64,000 nt of DNA from positions 1 to 64,000 of the forward strand of contig CAJNBX010000004.1 of assembly GCA_905221115.1 (NCBI GenBank). Direction: 5' to 3'. The position numbers and the translations under genes were made by a program. Below are positions 17,301 to 24,875 of this stretch, in pieces (position 1 is the first letter of the stretch; each line of letters begins with the position of its first letter). The stretch comes from a bacterium (lineage in GTDB: Bacteria > Bacillota > Bacilli > Lactobacillales > Streptococcaceae). The notes beneath the pieces are model-generated. The model was not told where the DNA came from. It worked only from the letters and a program-made list of their open reading frames with translations, and did not search any database.

Positions 17301-18124
17301 AAGAAACTGTCAAATGTAATAAGTTAAATAATGATATATACAAAGAAATTCTTTCTAAAGTTGAATTGCATTGTTCAGAATTTGAATTTGAAAATATTTC
17401 AGATGAAAAAATGTCTATTTTGATTGGAACAAGATGTATTTCAGCCAAATTTTCAATAAACACATTGAATTTTATCAGAGATAATTATCAAAATCATACT
17501 ATTGAATATTTGAAAGAGTATATTGAAGAGTACCTTTTAGAAGATGAAGATAATGATATTTATCAAGAAACTGAAATGTTAAATCTTTTACAAGCATCAT
17601 TATCTCATGAATGGAAATTTAAAATTGTTGATAAATTTCCTACTAACGTATCTATCGTCGATAAAGAATATTCTACAATTTTAGTAGATTATATTTTACA
17701 AAATAAATTTGATGAATCCGATTTAGAATATATTTTGTCTAATTATGACTGTTTAGAGGTAAGTACCAGAAAGATAGTAGAACAGATATTTGTAGATTAT
17801 TTGGATGAAATTTTAGAAGAAGGCTATTCTATTAAGAAGGAGCTATTGCAGGCTACCATTAATAACTCTACTATAACTATCGATAAACGTCGTTTAATAT
17901 TAGCAAACTATATTGATGTCTTTGCAGATGAAGAAATTATGGATTTATTTAGAAGTGTAAAAATGACTGAAATGATTTTGGCGGTAACTGATATAAAAAA
18001 TCCTAAAGTTGATTTCACAGACTATAATAAATTAATTCTTGAATATCTCAAAGGAAAACGTAAAATTGCATCATATCGTAAAGAAAGAAATGGATATAGA
18101 ATATATAGTAAAAAAATAAAGTAA
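14369..18124 (+). CDS. Large membrane-associated P-loop NTPase (YobI-like)
   Basis: This 1251-aa protein has an N-terminal KAP/YobI-like P-loop module: Walker A GNYGSGKS (41-48) and Walker B IIIFEDIDRF (E254, D255, D257). Two membrane helices (~131-152 and ~168-190) are inserted between the Walker motifs, a feature of KAP-type NTPases. The remaining ~800 residues are helical, Asn/Asp/Glu/Leu-rich and without recognised motifs; they may form a sensor array. The start has GGAGG upstream. It sits between the restriction-like pair and the AlbA-type gene, a position typical of antiviral cargo. Function unproven. The AT content is higher than in the backbone genes. Confidence 0.72.
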   Translation: MTEFKFNKLTPLNDIDIDSSYIEAMKYALEDEDIKNIAISGNYGSGKSSFIETYKSINKDFKPLHISLAHFSSVNNIENGDNSQINLVKNNAENSNLRDQTKIIEGKIINQLLHQIDSKYIPMTIFKSKKNPRLSEIVFLSATLLLFVLPTLLLLNYSQLAILSRELLPTFPHIGNIIRILAYLILTGNLISTVYRLSKLQLNRRLIKILSFRGTNISGEIEVFQNEETSYFDKYLDDVLYLFDNCQSNIIIFEDIDRFQTNLIFEKLREINTLVNNKKKKEQKLLFIYLVKDDMFISQDRTKFFDFIIPIIPVVTSSNSGEKIGEILTNLGESNSVSKALLKQVAIYIDDMRLAYNICNEFVLYKNNLFSQEENDNNKLNLSVDKIFAIIVYKNIFPKDFSLLQKDLGFLHQLYIRVDDLKQDSLAKKSKEIKEIERLIISSEQEISKNKLELYSTFMKVPDGRVAIRVNGKLESEFPSRVDFIREILTEDAKITSIVTDYYYNREDSRNETIDSVIAMADTNFQERMNALENRSHLKELNFNLEKLREEYESIKSKKLSALINRNFFDAIMEEYTYLKKEKNSLIMYLLRNGYIDESYPDYITYFYPNSLKKQDKEFLNAVQGELELSWDYQLVEVAEVNDRLNDSDFTRIYVLNFDLFEYILHGTNEKRLGGYLSDVNVKFINKFLQQSTRHLAAKITVLEYLIERNQRTLKLLLTSDDILKKERVQNIILLLSFFDFSNISWQEELQETISYFVSSNWLAIKETSDNFIESLNNTRIQDNLKFMDVKIKDFSFEENKKVMSDFVYEHNLYEINTDNLSSLLSYLDNSLSVQMLKDKPFSILEQFDNLKQYVGKNRELYMSQILPLMNKCIHDDLQIVYDVVNDTKVAENYRVEYLKKTKNYFLEISNLSSMSILDAAIEFNKATYSTKNILNYFYNYDSWNERLIEFVNNGDCLDFLQSELREFSDKLQEEFLEETVKCNKLNNDIYKEILSKVELHCSEFEFENISDEKMSILIGTRCISAKFSINTLNFIRDNYQNHTIEYLKEYIEEYLLEDEDNDIYQETEMLNLLQASLSHEWKFKIVDKFPTNVSIVDKEYSTILVDYILQNKFDESDLEYILSNYDCLEVSTRKIVEQIFVDYLDEILEEGYSIKKELLQATINNSTITIDKRRLILANYIDVFADEEIMDLFRSVKMTEMILAVTDIKNPKVDFTDYNKLILEYLKGKRKIASYRKERNGYRIYSKKIK

Positions 18125-18149
18125 GGTAGAATTTATAAGCTAGGAAAAT

Positions 18150-19592
18150 ATGGAAAATATGAATCAAAATCTATCGCATTACCAATTTTCTCCCGAAAGT
18201 CAATATTTGGATAGGAAATCAGCGCGTAAGAAGCCACAAGAACTACTTAAGCATTTGATTGCCTTTGCTAATGCTGATGGCGGTCAGTTGATTATCGGGA
18301 TTGAAGATGAAAAGCAGCATAATATTATCACTGGTTTTAAGGATGGGAAAGCCTATCCGATTGATGATTTCAAAAAGATAGACCGAGAGATGCGGGATAC
18401 ACCGTTGGACTTATCTTTTGAGGAAATACCTGTGGTTAATCATAAGGGAGAAGACGACCTGATTCTAGTTATCTCAGTTGAATTATCATCGAATCGAGTG
18501 ATTGCCGCTCCAAATGATGAAGTTTATCTACGACAGGGAGACGAATCAGTCAAGTTGAGTTATGAGCAACGTATACAACTTAGTTACGATAAGGGACAGC
18601 GTTTCTTTGAAGATGAGATCATTGAAGATGCTACATTAGATGATATTGATGAACTATTGGTTCAGGATTTTAAGGACCATTTTGATATTTCAGAACGTTC
18701 AACTGAGGAGATATTAAAGGCAAGACGGTTTCTTATCAATGGTAAATTGACAAAGGCGGCTATTCTCATCTTTGGTAAGTATCCTTCAGCATTTTTCCCT
18801 CAAGCACGTGTTCGTTTTCAACGATTTGATGGGATAGATGTAGGTACAGGAAGTGAATTTAATGTTATTAAGGAAGTAACATTTGATGATGCATTGCCTA
18901 AATTAATTGTTAAAGTTAGAGATTTTATTCGAACCCAGCTACGAGAGTTTCAGTATCTAGATAGTGATGGTAGATTTCAGATACTTCCAGAATATCCTGA
19001 ATTTGCTTGGTTTGAAGGAATTGTAAATGCAGTAACCCACAGGAATTATTCAGTATACGGAGATCATATCAGGGTATTGATGTTTGATAATCGTCTAGAG
19101 ATTCATAGCCCAGGAAAACTACCGAATATTGTAACTGTTGAGAATATAAGACATGAACGTTTTTCTAGAAATCCGCGTATAGCTCGTACCTTAACTGAAT
19201 TTGGATGGGTCCGAGAAATGAATGAGGGAGTAAAACGAATCTATTCTGAAATGGAATCTGCTTTTCTCCATGAACCGTGTTACTCTGAACCAGGAAACAA
19301 GGTAGTTTTAACTTTAGAAAACAGTATTACAAGTAGAACATTGAGAACACGTGATTCTTTGGAAAGTAAACTTAGAGATTATAGTGATTTAAGTGTTGAT
19401 GAAAAACTATTGATACAGTATATGTACAATACAGCAGAACCTATGACAACTAAAAAAGTAGCAGAGTTCTTAGGTAGGAGTGTTTCTTACTCGTCGAAAT
19501 TATTGAAAACGTTGAGAGCAAAAGGAATTTTAACATGGTATGGGACAAGTACGAAAGATCGCAGTCAATACTATAAATTAGAAATGAAATAA
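18150..19592 (+). CDS. AlbA_2/Schlafen-type ATP-binding protein (RecG-like regulator)
   Basis: A 480-aa protein in three parts. First is an N-terminal AlbA_2 (Schlafen-related) domain (~13-130: QYLDRKSARKKPQELLKHLIAFANADGG, then LIIGIED). Second is a GHKL-type ATPase fold (~270-375: EGIVNAVTHRNYS and HSPGKLP). Third is a C-terminal winged helix (~410-480: TTKKVAEFLGRSVSYSSKLLKTL). Such proteins are often annotated as putative transcriptional regulators or, loosely, as RecG-like helicases; no helicase motif is present. It follows the P-loop NTPase by 25 bases in the same direction, so it may regulate or assist the cargo. Confidence 0.75.
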   Translation: MENMNQNLSHYQFSPESQYLDRKSARKKPQELLKHLIAFANADGGQLIIGIEDEKQHNIITGFKDGKAYPIDDFKKIDREMRDTPLDLSFEEIPVVNHKGEDDLILVISVELSSNRVIAAPNDEVYLRQGDESVKLSYEQRIQLSYDKGQRFFEDEIIEDATLDDIDELLVQDFKDHFDISERSTEEILKARRFLINGKLTKAAILIFGKYPSAFFPQARVRFQRFDGIDVGTGSEFNVIKEVTFDDALPKLIVKVRDFIRTQLREFQYLDSDGRFQILPEYPEFAWFEGIVNAVTHRNYSVYGDHIRVLMFDNRLEIHSPGKLPNIVTVENIRHERFSRNPRIARTLTEFGWVREMNEGVKRIYSEMESAFLHEPCYSEPGNKVVLTLENSITSRTLRTRDSLESKLRDYSDLSVDEKLLIQYMYNTAEPMTTKKVAEFLGRSVSYSSKLLKTLRAKGILTWYGTSTKDRSQYYKLEMK

Positions 19593-19620
19593 AAACGAAG
19601 AAAAACGAAGAAAAACGAAG
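19591..19620 (+). repeat. Tandem 10-bp repeat cluster 1
   Basis: Three exact copies of AAAAACGAAG, starting within the stop codon of the preceding gene. A second three-copy cluster lies 140 bases downstream. Confidence 0.9.
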
Positions 19621-19760
19621 AAAACATAGTTACTAATTAATGAATTTATAAAGTAATCTTACTTTTAAATTCATGAAATTCATTCGCTTTATAGTTTTGC
19701 AATTTATTTGTTTGTATGGGAATGTGATTTGTATTATACATCATTTCACCTTTAATTAAT

Positions 19761-19793
19761 GAAACGAAGAAAAACGAAGAAAAACGAAGAAAA
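19761..19793 (+). repeat. Tandem 10-bp repeat cluster 2
   Basis: Three copies of (AA)AAACGAAG with the same 10-bp period as cluster 1, close to the right end of element 1. The AT-rich DNA between the clusters (19621-19760) has no gene. Iteron-like binding sites or slippage products are both possible. Confidence 0.85.
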
Positions 19794-19800
19794 ATAAATC

Positions 19801-19862
19801 GTTATTTCTCAACTACATGAGCTCCGAAAACTAAAAAAGTGATAACCCTTTGATAACCTCTT
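19801..19862. repeat. Right-end recombination sites of element 1
   Basis: The inverse of the 30-base motif found near int and xis (19801-19833, CTCAACTACATGAGCTCCG) is followed by the arm-type pair GTGATAACC / TGATAACCTCTT (19839-19862). A ~165-bp homologous right end lies at 34670-34834. Confidence 0.65.
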
Positions 19863-19959
19863 GATTTTTAAAAGGATTATATATGTAAAAATTAAGGATT
19901 TATCTCTCGAAAGCACTTGATTTTAGCGATAATTTACCATAAATATCATGATGTAGAAA

Positions 19960-20042
19960 AAACCAGGTCTTAAGAAAGCTCGTAAAGCATCACAATTCTC
20001 AAAACGTTAATCAATACGATTATATCAACGTTTCAAAGCACT
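19960..20042 (+). repeat. Attachment site B (junction of elements 1 and 2)
   Basis: Identical over 83 bases to site A at 4778-4860, including the rpsI stop codon and 32 bases after it. Confidence 0.92.
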
Positions 20043-20072
20043 CAAAAGTTTACCTTATGGGTGCTTTTTTCG
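20035..20072. terminator. Terminator brought by the left end of element 2
   Basis: AAAGCAC (20035-20041) pairs with GTGCTTT (20061-20067), followed by TTT. The loop is long (19 bases) and contains an AGTTTACCTTA arm-like repeat. Confidence 0.55.
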
Positions 20073-20116
20073 TGTTTTTTTGAAAAGTTTACCTCAAAGT
20101 TCACCTTATTTTTACC

Positions 20117-21334
20117 TTATTGTTTTAGAGACTTTAAAGCAAATTCACCAACTGCCATAGGAACTACATTAGAAGTATTGACATAAATCTGAGTTGTTCC
20201 TGTGTCACTGTGTGTTAGAGCCTCAGAGATAGCTTCTAAGCTCATTCCTGCTTGTTTAGCAAGTGTCGCTCCTGTATGTCGCAGTTTATGAGGTGTAGCA
20301 TGTGTCAGCCCTTTATGTCGCTTTCTAATACTTTTCATTTTATTGTTTAGATAGTCAGCATGTAAAGGCTTGTTGATGTTTCCTCTTGTGTCGATATATG
20401 TAAAAACAAATTGTTCTGGATTACTGATGATACCAAACTTTGCTAGTTCATATTTTTGTTGTTCTTTCCAAGAGGTAAGAAGTTGAAGTAAGTCATTAGA
20501 AATAGAGAAAATAGTTTTCTTATTTCCCTTAGTAGATTTTACTTGTCCATATCTATCTAAAGCTTGAATTAACTGAATCTGTTTTTTTGAAAGATCGATA
20601 TGTTTCCATTGAAGAGCATAGGTTTCAGATTTTCTATCGCCTAAGAAAAAAGTGAGATAAAATAGGACATAATCTTTAAGGGTTATTTTATCATTATCTA
20701 AATCTTCTTGAAATGCCGAGAACCATTCTTGGAGTTGTTCATGAGTTAGATATAAATCTTCCTCTCTCTTTGACTCTGCAAGTTGAATCTTTTTAGTGGC
20801 CTTTATTCTTCTTAATATTTTTGAAACTTTATTAGCTTCGATATACTCAAGTTCTTCTGCCCAATCAAAAATGGAAATCACATAGCTACGTAAAGATTTG
20901 AAGTTCGCATATTCATTAGCCTTAGATGTCATTAGATTTAGGATAACTTGCTTATTTTGATTTAGAAACTGTATCGTATAGTTTCCAAGAAGTGGTAGTA
21001 TATGTTTTTCAAAACAGGTTTTAGTATTAGCAACTGTTGACCTACTTGGTGGCTTAGAAGTAGATGTAGTTTGTCCTGCTTTATAAGAGTCCCACCAGAT
21101 ATTGTTATAGAAGTCTGAGAAAAGAATATCTCCTTTTGCAAGTCCTGTAAATTCATTATCTTCTATTTGATTTAACTTAGTAAGCAAGTCTATCTCAGCT
21201 TGTCTTGCCTCCTTTCTAGTTTTAAATCGCTTATCGTAATAGTTGCTATTGACAATTCCAAGTGGCATTCGTGCTTCTATTGGGATATAAACTTTTAAGC
21301 GAAAAGTTCCGTTCTTTGTCTTACTGATAGTCAT
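20117..21334 (-). CDS. int: Tyrosine integrase of element 2
   Basis: Start chosen at 21334 behind AGGAG, giving 405 aa. Domain order is an N-terminal arm-binding region (~1-55), a core-binding domain (~75-190) and a catalytic domain (~200-400). Visible catalytic parts are HxxR as PHKLRHTGATLA, the following LTHSDTGTTQ, and Tyr in QIYVNTS. The conserved first Arg region is LGDRKSETYALQW. It is only distantly similar to the integrase of element 1 yet uses the same rpsI site. A decayed close relative is at 32525. It would excise or insert the element at the rpsI 3' end. Confidence 0.95.
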   Translation of the reverse strand: MTISKTKNGTFRLKVYIPIEARMPLGIVNSNYYDKRFKTRKEARQAEIDLLTKLNQIEDNEFTGLAKGDILFSDFYNNIWWDSYKAGQTTSTSKPPSRSTVANTKTCFEKHILPLLGNYTIQFLNQNKQVILNLMTSKANEYANFKSLRSYVISIFDWAEELEYIEANKVSKILRRIKATKKIQLAESKREEDLYLTHEQLQEWFSAFQEDLDNDKITLKDYVLFYLTFFLGDRKSETYALQWKHIDLSKKQIQLIQALDRYGQVKSTKGNKKTIFSISNDLLQLLTSWKEQQKYELAKFGIISNPEQFVFTYIDTRGNINKPLHADYLNNKMKSIRKRHKGLTHATPHKLRHTGATLAKQAGMSLEAISEALTHSDTGTTQIYVNTSNVVPMAVGEFALKSLKQ

Positions 21335-21400
21335 GATATTCTCCTTGTGTATCGAACCAGAAAATATCATGACTATTATAAAACAAAAATATAGATATTT

Positions 21401-21664
21401 CTAGTTTTGTGAGTAAAGCCATGAATTAATGGCTTCTTTATTAAATCGTATAGTCTTGCCTATTTTTATTGTAGGCAGTCCTTTCTTGATCCAACTATCT
21501 AGAGTATTGTTTGAGATGCCTAGATAGTGACAAGCCTGCTGTTTATTTAAAAAAGGGCTTTCAAGGCTGCTATGGTGCAGCTTTTTTTCAATTTCTTTTT
21601 CGATTAGTTCAGCGAGTAGGCGCTGAATTTGTTGAACTTGTTCGTCTGGTAGAATTACTTGCAT
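21401..21664 (-). CDS. xis: Excisionase-like HTH_17 protein
   Basis: Start at 21664 behind GGAGG; 87 aa. The N-terminal half is helical (LPDEQVQQIQRLLAELIEKEIEKKL) and may dimerize. The C-terminal half is a classic helix-turn-helix 17/excisionase domain (~38-87: FLNKQQACHYLGISNNTLDSW, IKIGKTIRFNKEAINSWL). It lies directly upstream of int in the same direction. It probably bends DNA at the attachment sites to favour excision. Confidence 0.85.
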   Translation of the reverse strand: MQVILPDEQVQQIQRLLAELIEKEIEKKLHHSSLESPFLNKQQACHYLGISNNTLDSWIKKGLPTIKIGKTIRFNKEAINSWLYSQN

Positions 21665-21757
21665 GTATTCCTCCAATATATGGTATAATAGAGGTATCAA
21701 GAGATACCCTGTTTACTTTTCTTGATTATCTGTAACCTCGTCCTCGCTCGCCAAAGT

Positions 21758-22342
21758 TTAGGATGGGTTTTTTTTGTTGTTTTGGGGATTATAACGTCTA
21801 GAATCTAAAAATTTTGTAAAAAAGTAGGTTCGTTCAATTATTAATCCCAGTAGTGAAATATCTTTATTTCTAGCGTAGTGAACTAAGTCTTCGAACTCGG
21901 TAAAATCGTTATCGGTGATTACATCGATAACAGTTTCTAGAAATAAATTTGAATTTTGCTCTATCAAGAACTTATCAAGTTCGAATCCGCAACCTGATTC
22001 AATATCTTCTATATTGTATAAAGTTTTTTCAGGGTTTTCTGCATGTATGAAATAATCGTACATACCTTTTGGTGACATGACAGGCTCCACATGGCTAGGA
22101 CCGTTTAGTTTATCTTTGATAAGCTCTGACACTTGAGAAAAGCTTTTGAGAGAATCAAAGTAGAATGCTCCATGCTTATGTGCTTTCTTAAATTCTCCTG
22201 TTTCTTTGTTTATATCCTTGTCGTGCCAAGGACTTAGAATAAATGGAATGTGTAACTCTTCGAGAATGTCTAAATAATTTTCTGGTGCACTTTCTTTATA
22301 GATGAGAAAAGCCCATTTATTAGAACGTTGTTCTTTCGCCAT
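21758..22342 (-). CDS. Rep_2-type HUH replication initiator / relaxase
   Basis: A 194-aa protein with the look of rolling-circle plasmid initiators (Rep_2): N-terminal KWAFLIYKES, the HUH-like metal-binding motif HKHGAFYFDS, and a downstream GMYDYFIHAENPEK carrying candidate catalytic tyrosines. In streptococcal IMEs such proteins can nick oriT for transfer as well as start replication. The GC-rich hairpin region immediately upstream (22380-22680) is the expected target. It is transcribed in the same direction as xis and int. Confidence 0.8.
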   Translation of the reverse strand: MAKEQRSNKWAFLIYKESAPENYLDILEELHIPFILSPWHDKDINKETGEFKKAHKHGAFYFDSLKSFSQVSELIKDKLNGPSHVEPVMSPKGMYDYFIHAENPEKTLYNIEDIESGCGFELDKFLIEQNSNLFLETVIDVITDNDFTEFEDLVHYARNKDISLLGLIIERTYFFTKFLDSRRYNPQNNKKNPS

Positions 22343-22379
22343 ATTATCTTCTTTCTATGATTATTGATTATTGATTTAT

Positions 22380-22676
22380 TGGGGGTCGTAGTAACCCCAA
22401 TAAATCTTCTCTTGGGGCTTTGCCCCAAACCCCAGCCTCTCCTGCCCGATGATATCACACACTAAGAACGCTTGAGGACTGGCAAGGGACGGGGTAGTAT
22501 TTTTCGACTTCGTTACGCTTTCGCTTTAGGCTTCGCTATACTACGCTGAAAAATCTCCACCCCTCAAAGCCCTTGCAAGACCTCATTTTCCTACTGATTG
22601 GTAAGTGCCGACACTATACCGATGAGATAGCTCAAAAAGGGCTACTGTCGTCAAAACAAGTATAGCAGGAAAACCG
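22380..22676. other. Origin-like intergenic region of element 2 (candidate oriT / dso)
   Basis: A gene-free, comparatively GC-rich stretch between the FtsK-like gene and rep. It has a hairpin TTGGGGC-TTT-GCCCCAA (22412-22428) followed by CCCC, sharing CCCCAAACCCC with element 1 (9059-9069). Further inverted words (GGGGTCGTAGTAACCCC at 22382-22398) and a Cys/Ser-codon-like GCTTCG-rich block lie around it. This is a likely nicking and replication origin for the neighbouring Rep/HUH protein. Confidence 0.6.
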
Positions 22677-23399
22677 CTATTCATACCTTGAGAAAAGCTC
22701 CTGAATTCGTAGATTCAAAATTTGCTGATTCTTAACTGGAATAGTCCGAAACATTCTCACAGGTTCGCCTTCTATTTGAAAATACCCATATCCCCTAGGC
22801 TTGACGATGACCTCGTCTTTTTCCATATCTGGGAAAAGTAACTGTCTATTGTTGCTTGCATTCAAAAAGCTAGTTGATAAACTGATGACACAATTAAAGT
22901 TATATCGTCCAGGCAAATCTACCAATAAGAATCGCTGACTGGATAAAATTATTCTGAAGCCTAGGCTTCTACCCATACTATTCATCATTAGCATTTTAGA
23001 CAGTATTTCCTTGTGTTTCTTTTTATCAGTTTGTTCAAGATAAGCTAGAAATGCTTGCCACTCGTCAAAAATAAGATATAGATTGTGGTCATTCGTTTCT
23101 ACCTTGCTTAATCTGTTTTCAAAGCGATTATAGATAGTTTCAAACATATCAAGACAGTTGAATCCACGAGCTACATGAGTCCCTGACATTGCGAATAGTT
23201 CATCATCAGCTTTAAAATCCATAAAATAAGCTTCAGCAGATGTATCATGGGTTGCCACAATACCTATAAATCTATGCAAGAAGTTTGATTTCCCTGAACC
23301 AGACGGTCCTGCAATAATCCAAGCAAAATATCGGTTTATGTCAATGTTGAAAGGGGAAGGGTGTCCCCTGCTGTTGACCTCGAAAACGTTTTTAATCAT
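22677..23399 (-). CDS. FtsK/TcpA-like coupling ATPase
   Basis: Start at 23399, one base after the stop of the upstream gene and behind AGAGGA; 240 aa. Walker A is GPSGSGKS (~31-38), Walker B LYLIFDEW (~105-112), and a sensor-like SSQR follows. There is no membrane segment of its own. The small size suggests a minimal FtsK/HerA-type motor. It probably works with the membrane protein encoded just upstream as a two-subunit coupling protein that feeds the nicked strand into a helper conjugation pore. Confidence 0.8.
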   Translation of the reverse strand: MIKNVFEVNSRGHPSPFNIDINRYFAWIIAGPSGSGKSNFLHRFIGIVATHDTSAEAYFMDFKADDELFAMSGTHVARGFNCLDMFETIYNRFENRLSKVETNDHNLYLIFDEWQAFLAYLEQTDKKKHKEILSKMLMMNSMGRSLGFRIILSSQRFLLVDLPGRYNFNCVISLSTSFLNASNNRQLLFPDMEKDEVIVKPRGYGYFQIEGEPVRMFRTIPVKNQQILNLRIQELFSRYE

Positions 23400-23400
23400 A

Positions 23401-23979
23401 TTAGAAGTCCTCTTCTTGAATGATTTCAGTCTGTCTTGCCATACGATTGTGTGTTGCCTCTTCAATTGTTTTGACATCAAATTTAGCAACCCAACCAGCA
23501 CCAACATTCATTTCTATGTGCATATAGTCAAGAGCAAATTCATTTGTGTATTTAGCCAACACTCCCATGAAATAATCTTCAAGCTCCTTTTGGGAGTTTG
23601 TGTCAAGATTATTAGCGAGATAGATCCAAACATCTATACCTCGTGTGGTAGCAGGATTTATAGTTTTTAACTGTAAATCATGAGATAAGTTTTGATTGAG
23701 ATGATTGACCACGTTTTGTAAGACAGTACCTTTTCGGACTTGTAGTTGTTCATCAGCTTTCTTATTGAACCACCAAAGTGTGACATTTTGAATCAATGTA
23801 GTTATAAACTTAACTTGCTTGCCTGTTAACAAGAGGCATTGTTCCCATAAATTTTCATTTCTCTTAACAACCTCATCTGACACAATGAGAAACTGTCGTT
23901 TTAGAGAGATGTACAGAGTATTAAAACCTTGCCATATAAATAATGCAAGAATAAGATAAAAGAATATTTGTATCAACAT
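23401..23979 (-). CDS. Membrane-anchored partner of the FtsK-like ATPase (hypothetical)
   Basis: Start at 23979 behind GAGGTAAC; 192 aa. One strongly hydrophobic N-terminal helix (IQIFFYLILALFIW) is followed by a cytoplasmic domain (~35-192) without a recognised motif. The single-base spacing to the ATPase gene points to a fixed stoichiometry. In TcpA-type coupling proteins the membrane anchor and adaptor are usually part of the same chain; here the function may be split over two genes (inference). Confidence 0.6.
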   Translation of the reverse strand: MLIQIFFYLILALFIWQGFNTLYISLKRQFLIVSDEVVKRNENLWEQCLLLTGKQVKFITTLIQNVTLWWFNKKADEQLQVRKGTVLQNVVNHLNQNLSHDLQLKTINPATTRGIDVWIYLANNLDTNSQKELEDYFMGVLAKYTNEFALDYMHIEMNVGAGWVAKFDVKTIEEATHNRMARQTEIIQEEDF

Positions 23980-24051
23980 ATATGTTACCTCGTCATATAG
24001 TGAGTAGTTATCATCTAAACAATGCAGATGATAACTCACTATGTTCGTCAC

Positions 24052-24444
24052 TTATCTTAATGAAATATCAGCAAGTTCAGCTACAAGAGCGAGTCCGACC
24101 GGTTGCTTCAACTTGTCAAGAACAAATGACAAGTCATACTTGTTAAGTATGATGTCAGTATTGACCAAACCATCTAAACTCTCGTTTTGATAGTTCTTCA
24201 ACTTGACTTTGAACGTCGGGCAGTAATTTTCTTGACCAATACTAGCGAACTGTTCATAGAGTTCGACATCTACGCATATTAGCGAAGCCCATAGCCGTTG
24301 ATTTTCTTGACCTTCGTTAATGACTCCAGTGTTGGTATCAATTACTTTGATATCTGATGAGATATCAATAGAAGTTGATAAAGCATCTAAAAATGCTCTT
24401 GCGCTTTCGTAGTTGCCTACTGATAATTTTTTTTCTTTAGACAT
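24052..24444 (-). CDS. Hypothetical protein of the element 2 transfer operon
   Basis: Start at 24444 behind AAAGGAGG; 130 aa, soluble, mixed alpha/beta, no recognised domain. It is the first gene of the leftward operon that continues through the membrane protein, FtsK-like ATPase, Rep, Xis and Int. A DNA-binding or regulatory accessory role is possible, but nothing in the sequence proves it. Confidence 0.5.
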   Translation of the reverse strand: MSKEKKLSVGNYESARAFLDALSTSIDISSDIKVIDTNTGVINEGQENQRLWASLICVDVELYEQFASIGQENYCPTFKVKLKNYQNESLDGLVNTDIILNKYDLSFVLDKLKQPVGLALVAELADISLR

Positions 24445-24788
24445 ATGAATGCCTCCTTTGCTAATCTTCCGTCTGACTAGCAATTTTAACTTTGAATGAT
24501 AGGACGGTCTATATTTGAATTAGTTAGCTAACTTATGACACTAGTATATATTTTTTTGCTTACATGAGCAATGTGAGGGATTAATATAGTTGGTGTCTCT
24601 TTTTTGACACCATTCTTTAAAAAATCTTCTTTATGTAAAATATATAAATTATGATTAATGTTTTCGATTAAAATAGGTTTTTTATGTATATTGTTTCTAA
24701 TAAGTGATTTGAATATTAATAATTGAACAACTTATCATTTAAAGTTTTTATCTAACTTTTGATACTGTTTTATATATTTTTTATAACT
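24445..24788. other. AT-rich intergenic region with an inverted repeat
   Basis: No gene. Contains GGTGTC-N8-GACACC (24592-24611); the words TGACAC and GGTGT recur around the promoter at 24826. This suggests an operator shared by the two divergent units. Confidence 0.45.
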
Positions 24789-24789
24789 A

Positions 24790-24828
24790 AAAAAGGATTC
24801 TAATTTTATGGCTAGAATCCTTTTTTTG
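24790..24828. terminator. Terminator-like hairpin overlapping the promoter of the orphan gene
   Basis: AAAAGGATTCTA ... TAGAATCCTTTTTTT forms a stem with T run. Its T run merges into the -35 box TTGACA at 24826. Confidence 0.75.
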
Positions 24829-24854
24829 ACACTATTATTGAAAGGTGTTATAAT
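24826..24854 (+). promoter_or_regulatory. Consensus promoter of the orphan gene at 24876
   Basis: TTGACA (24826-24831), 17-bp spacer, TATAAT (24849-24854): a perfect sigma-A promoter match. Confidence 0.85.
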
Positions 24855-24875
24855 GTTTTTAAAAGGAGGTAAGAT

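Larger units (their letters stand above)
4861..19959. mobile_element. Element 1: integrative element at rpsI carrying a defence-like cargo
   Basis: Bounded by the 83-bp direct repeats at 4778 and 19960. A tyrosine integrase lies against the left end. Both ends carry an arm-like repeat pair: GTGATAACC...TGATAACCTCTT at 4915-4938 and again at 19839-19862. Backbone genes (int, repressor, excisionase-like, replication organizer, two MobC-like) occupy the first 4 kb; cargo fills 9.1-19.6 kb. No relaxase, coupling protein or type IV secretion gene is present, so transfer would need a helper element. Confidence 0.88.

Noticed and set aside
18150..19592. RecG-type DNA helicase
   Set aside because: No Walker A or DEXX motifs; the AlbA_2 domain and the GHKL-like part point to a regulator instead.
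19591..19793. The AAAAACGAAG clusters as a mini CRISPR array
   Set aside because: Units are 10 bp and directly adjacent with no unique spacers, and no cas genes are present.
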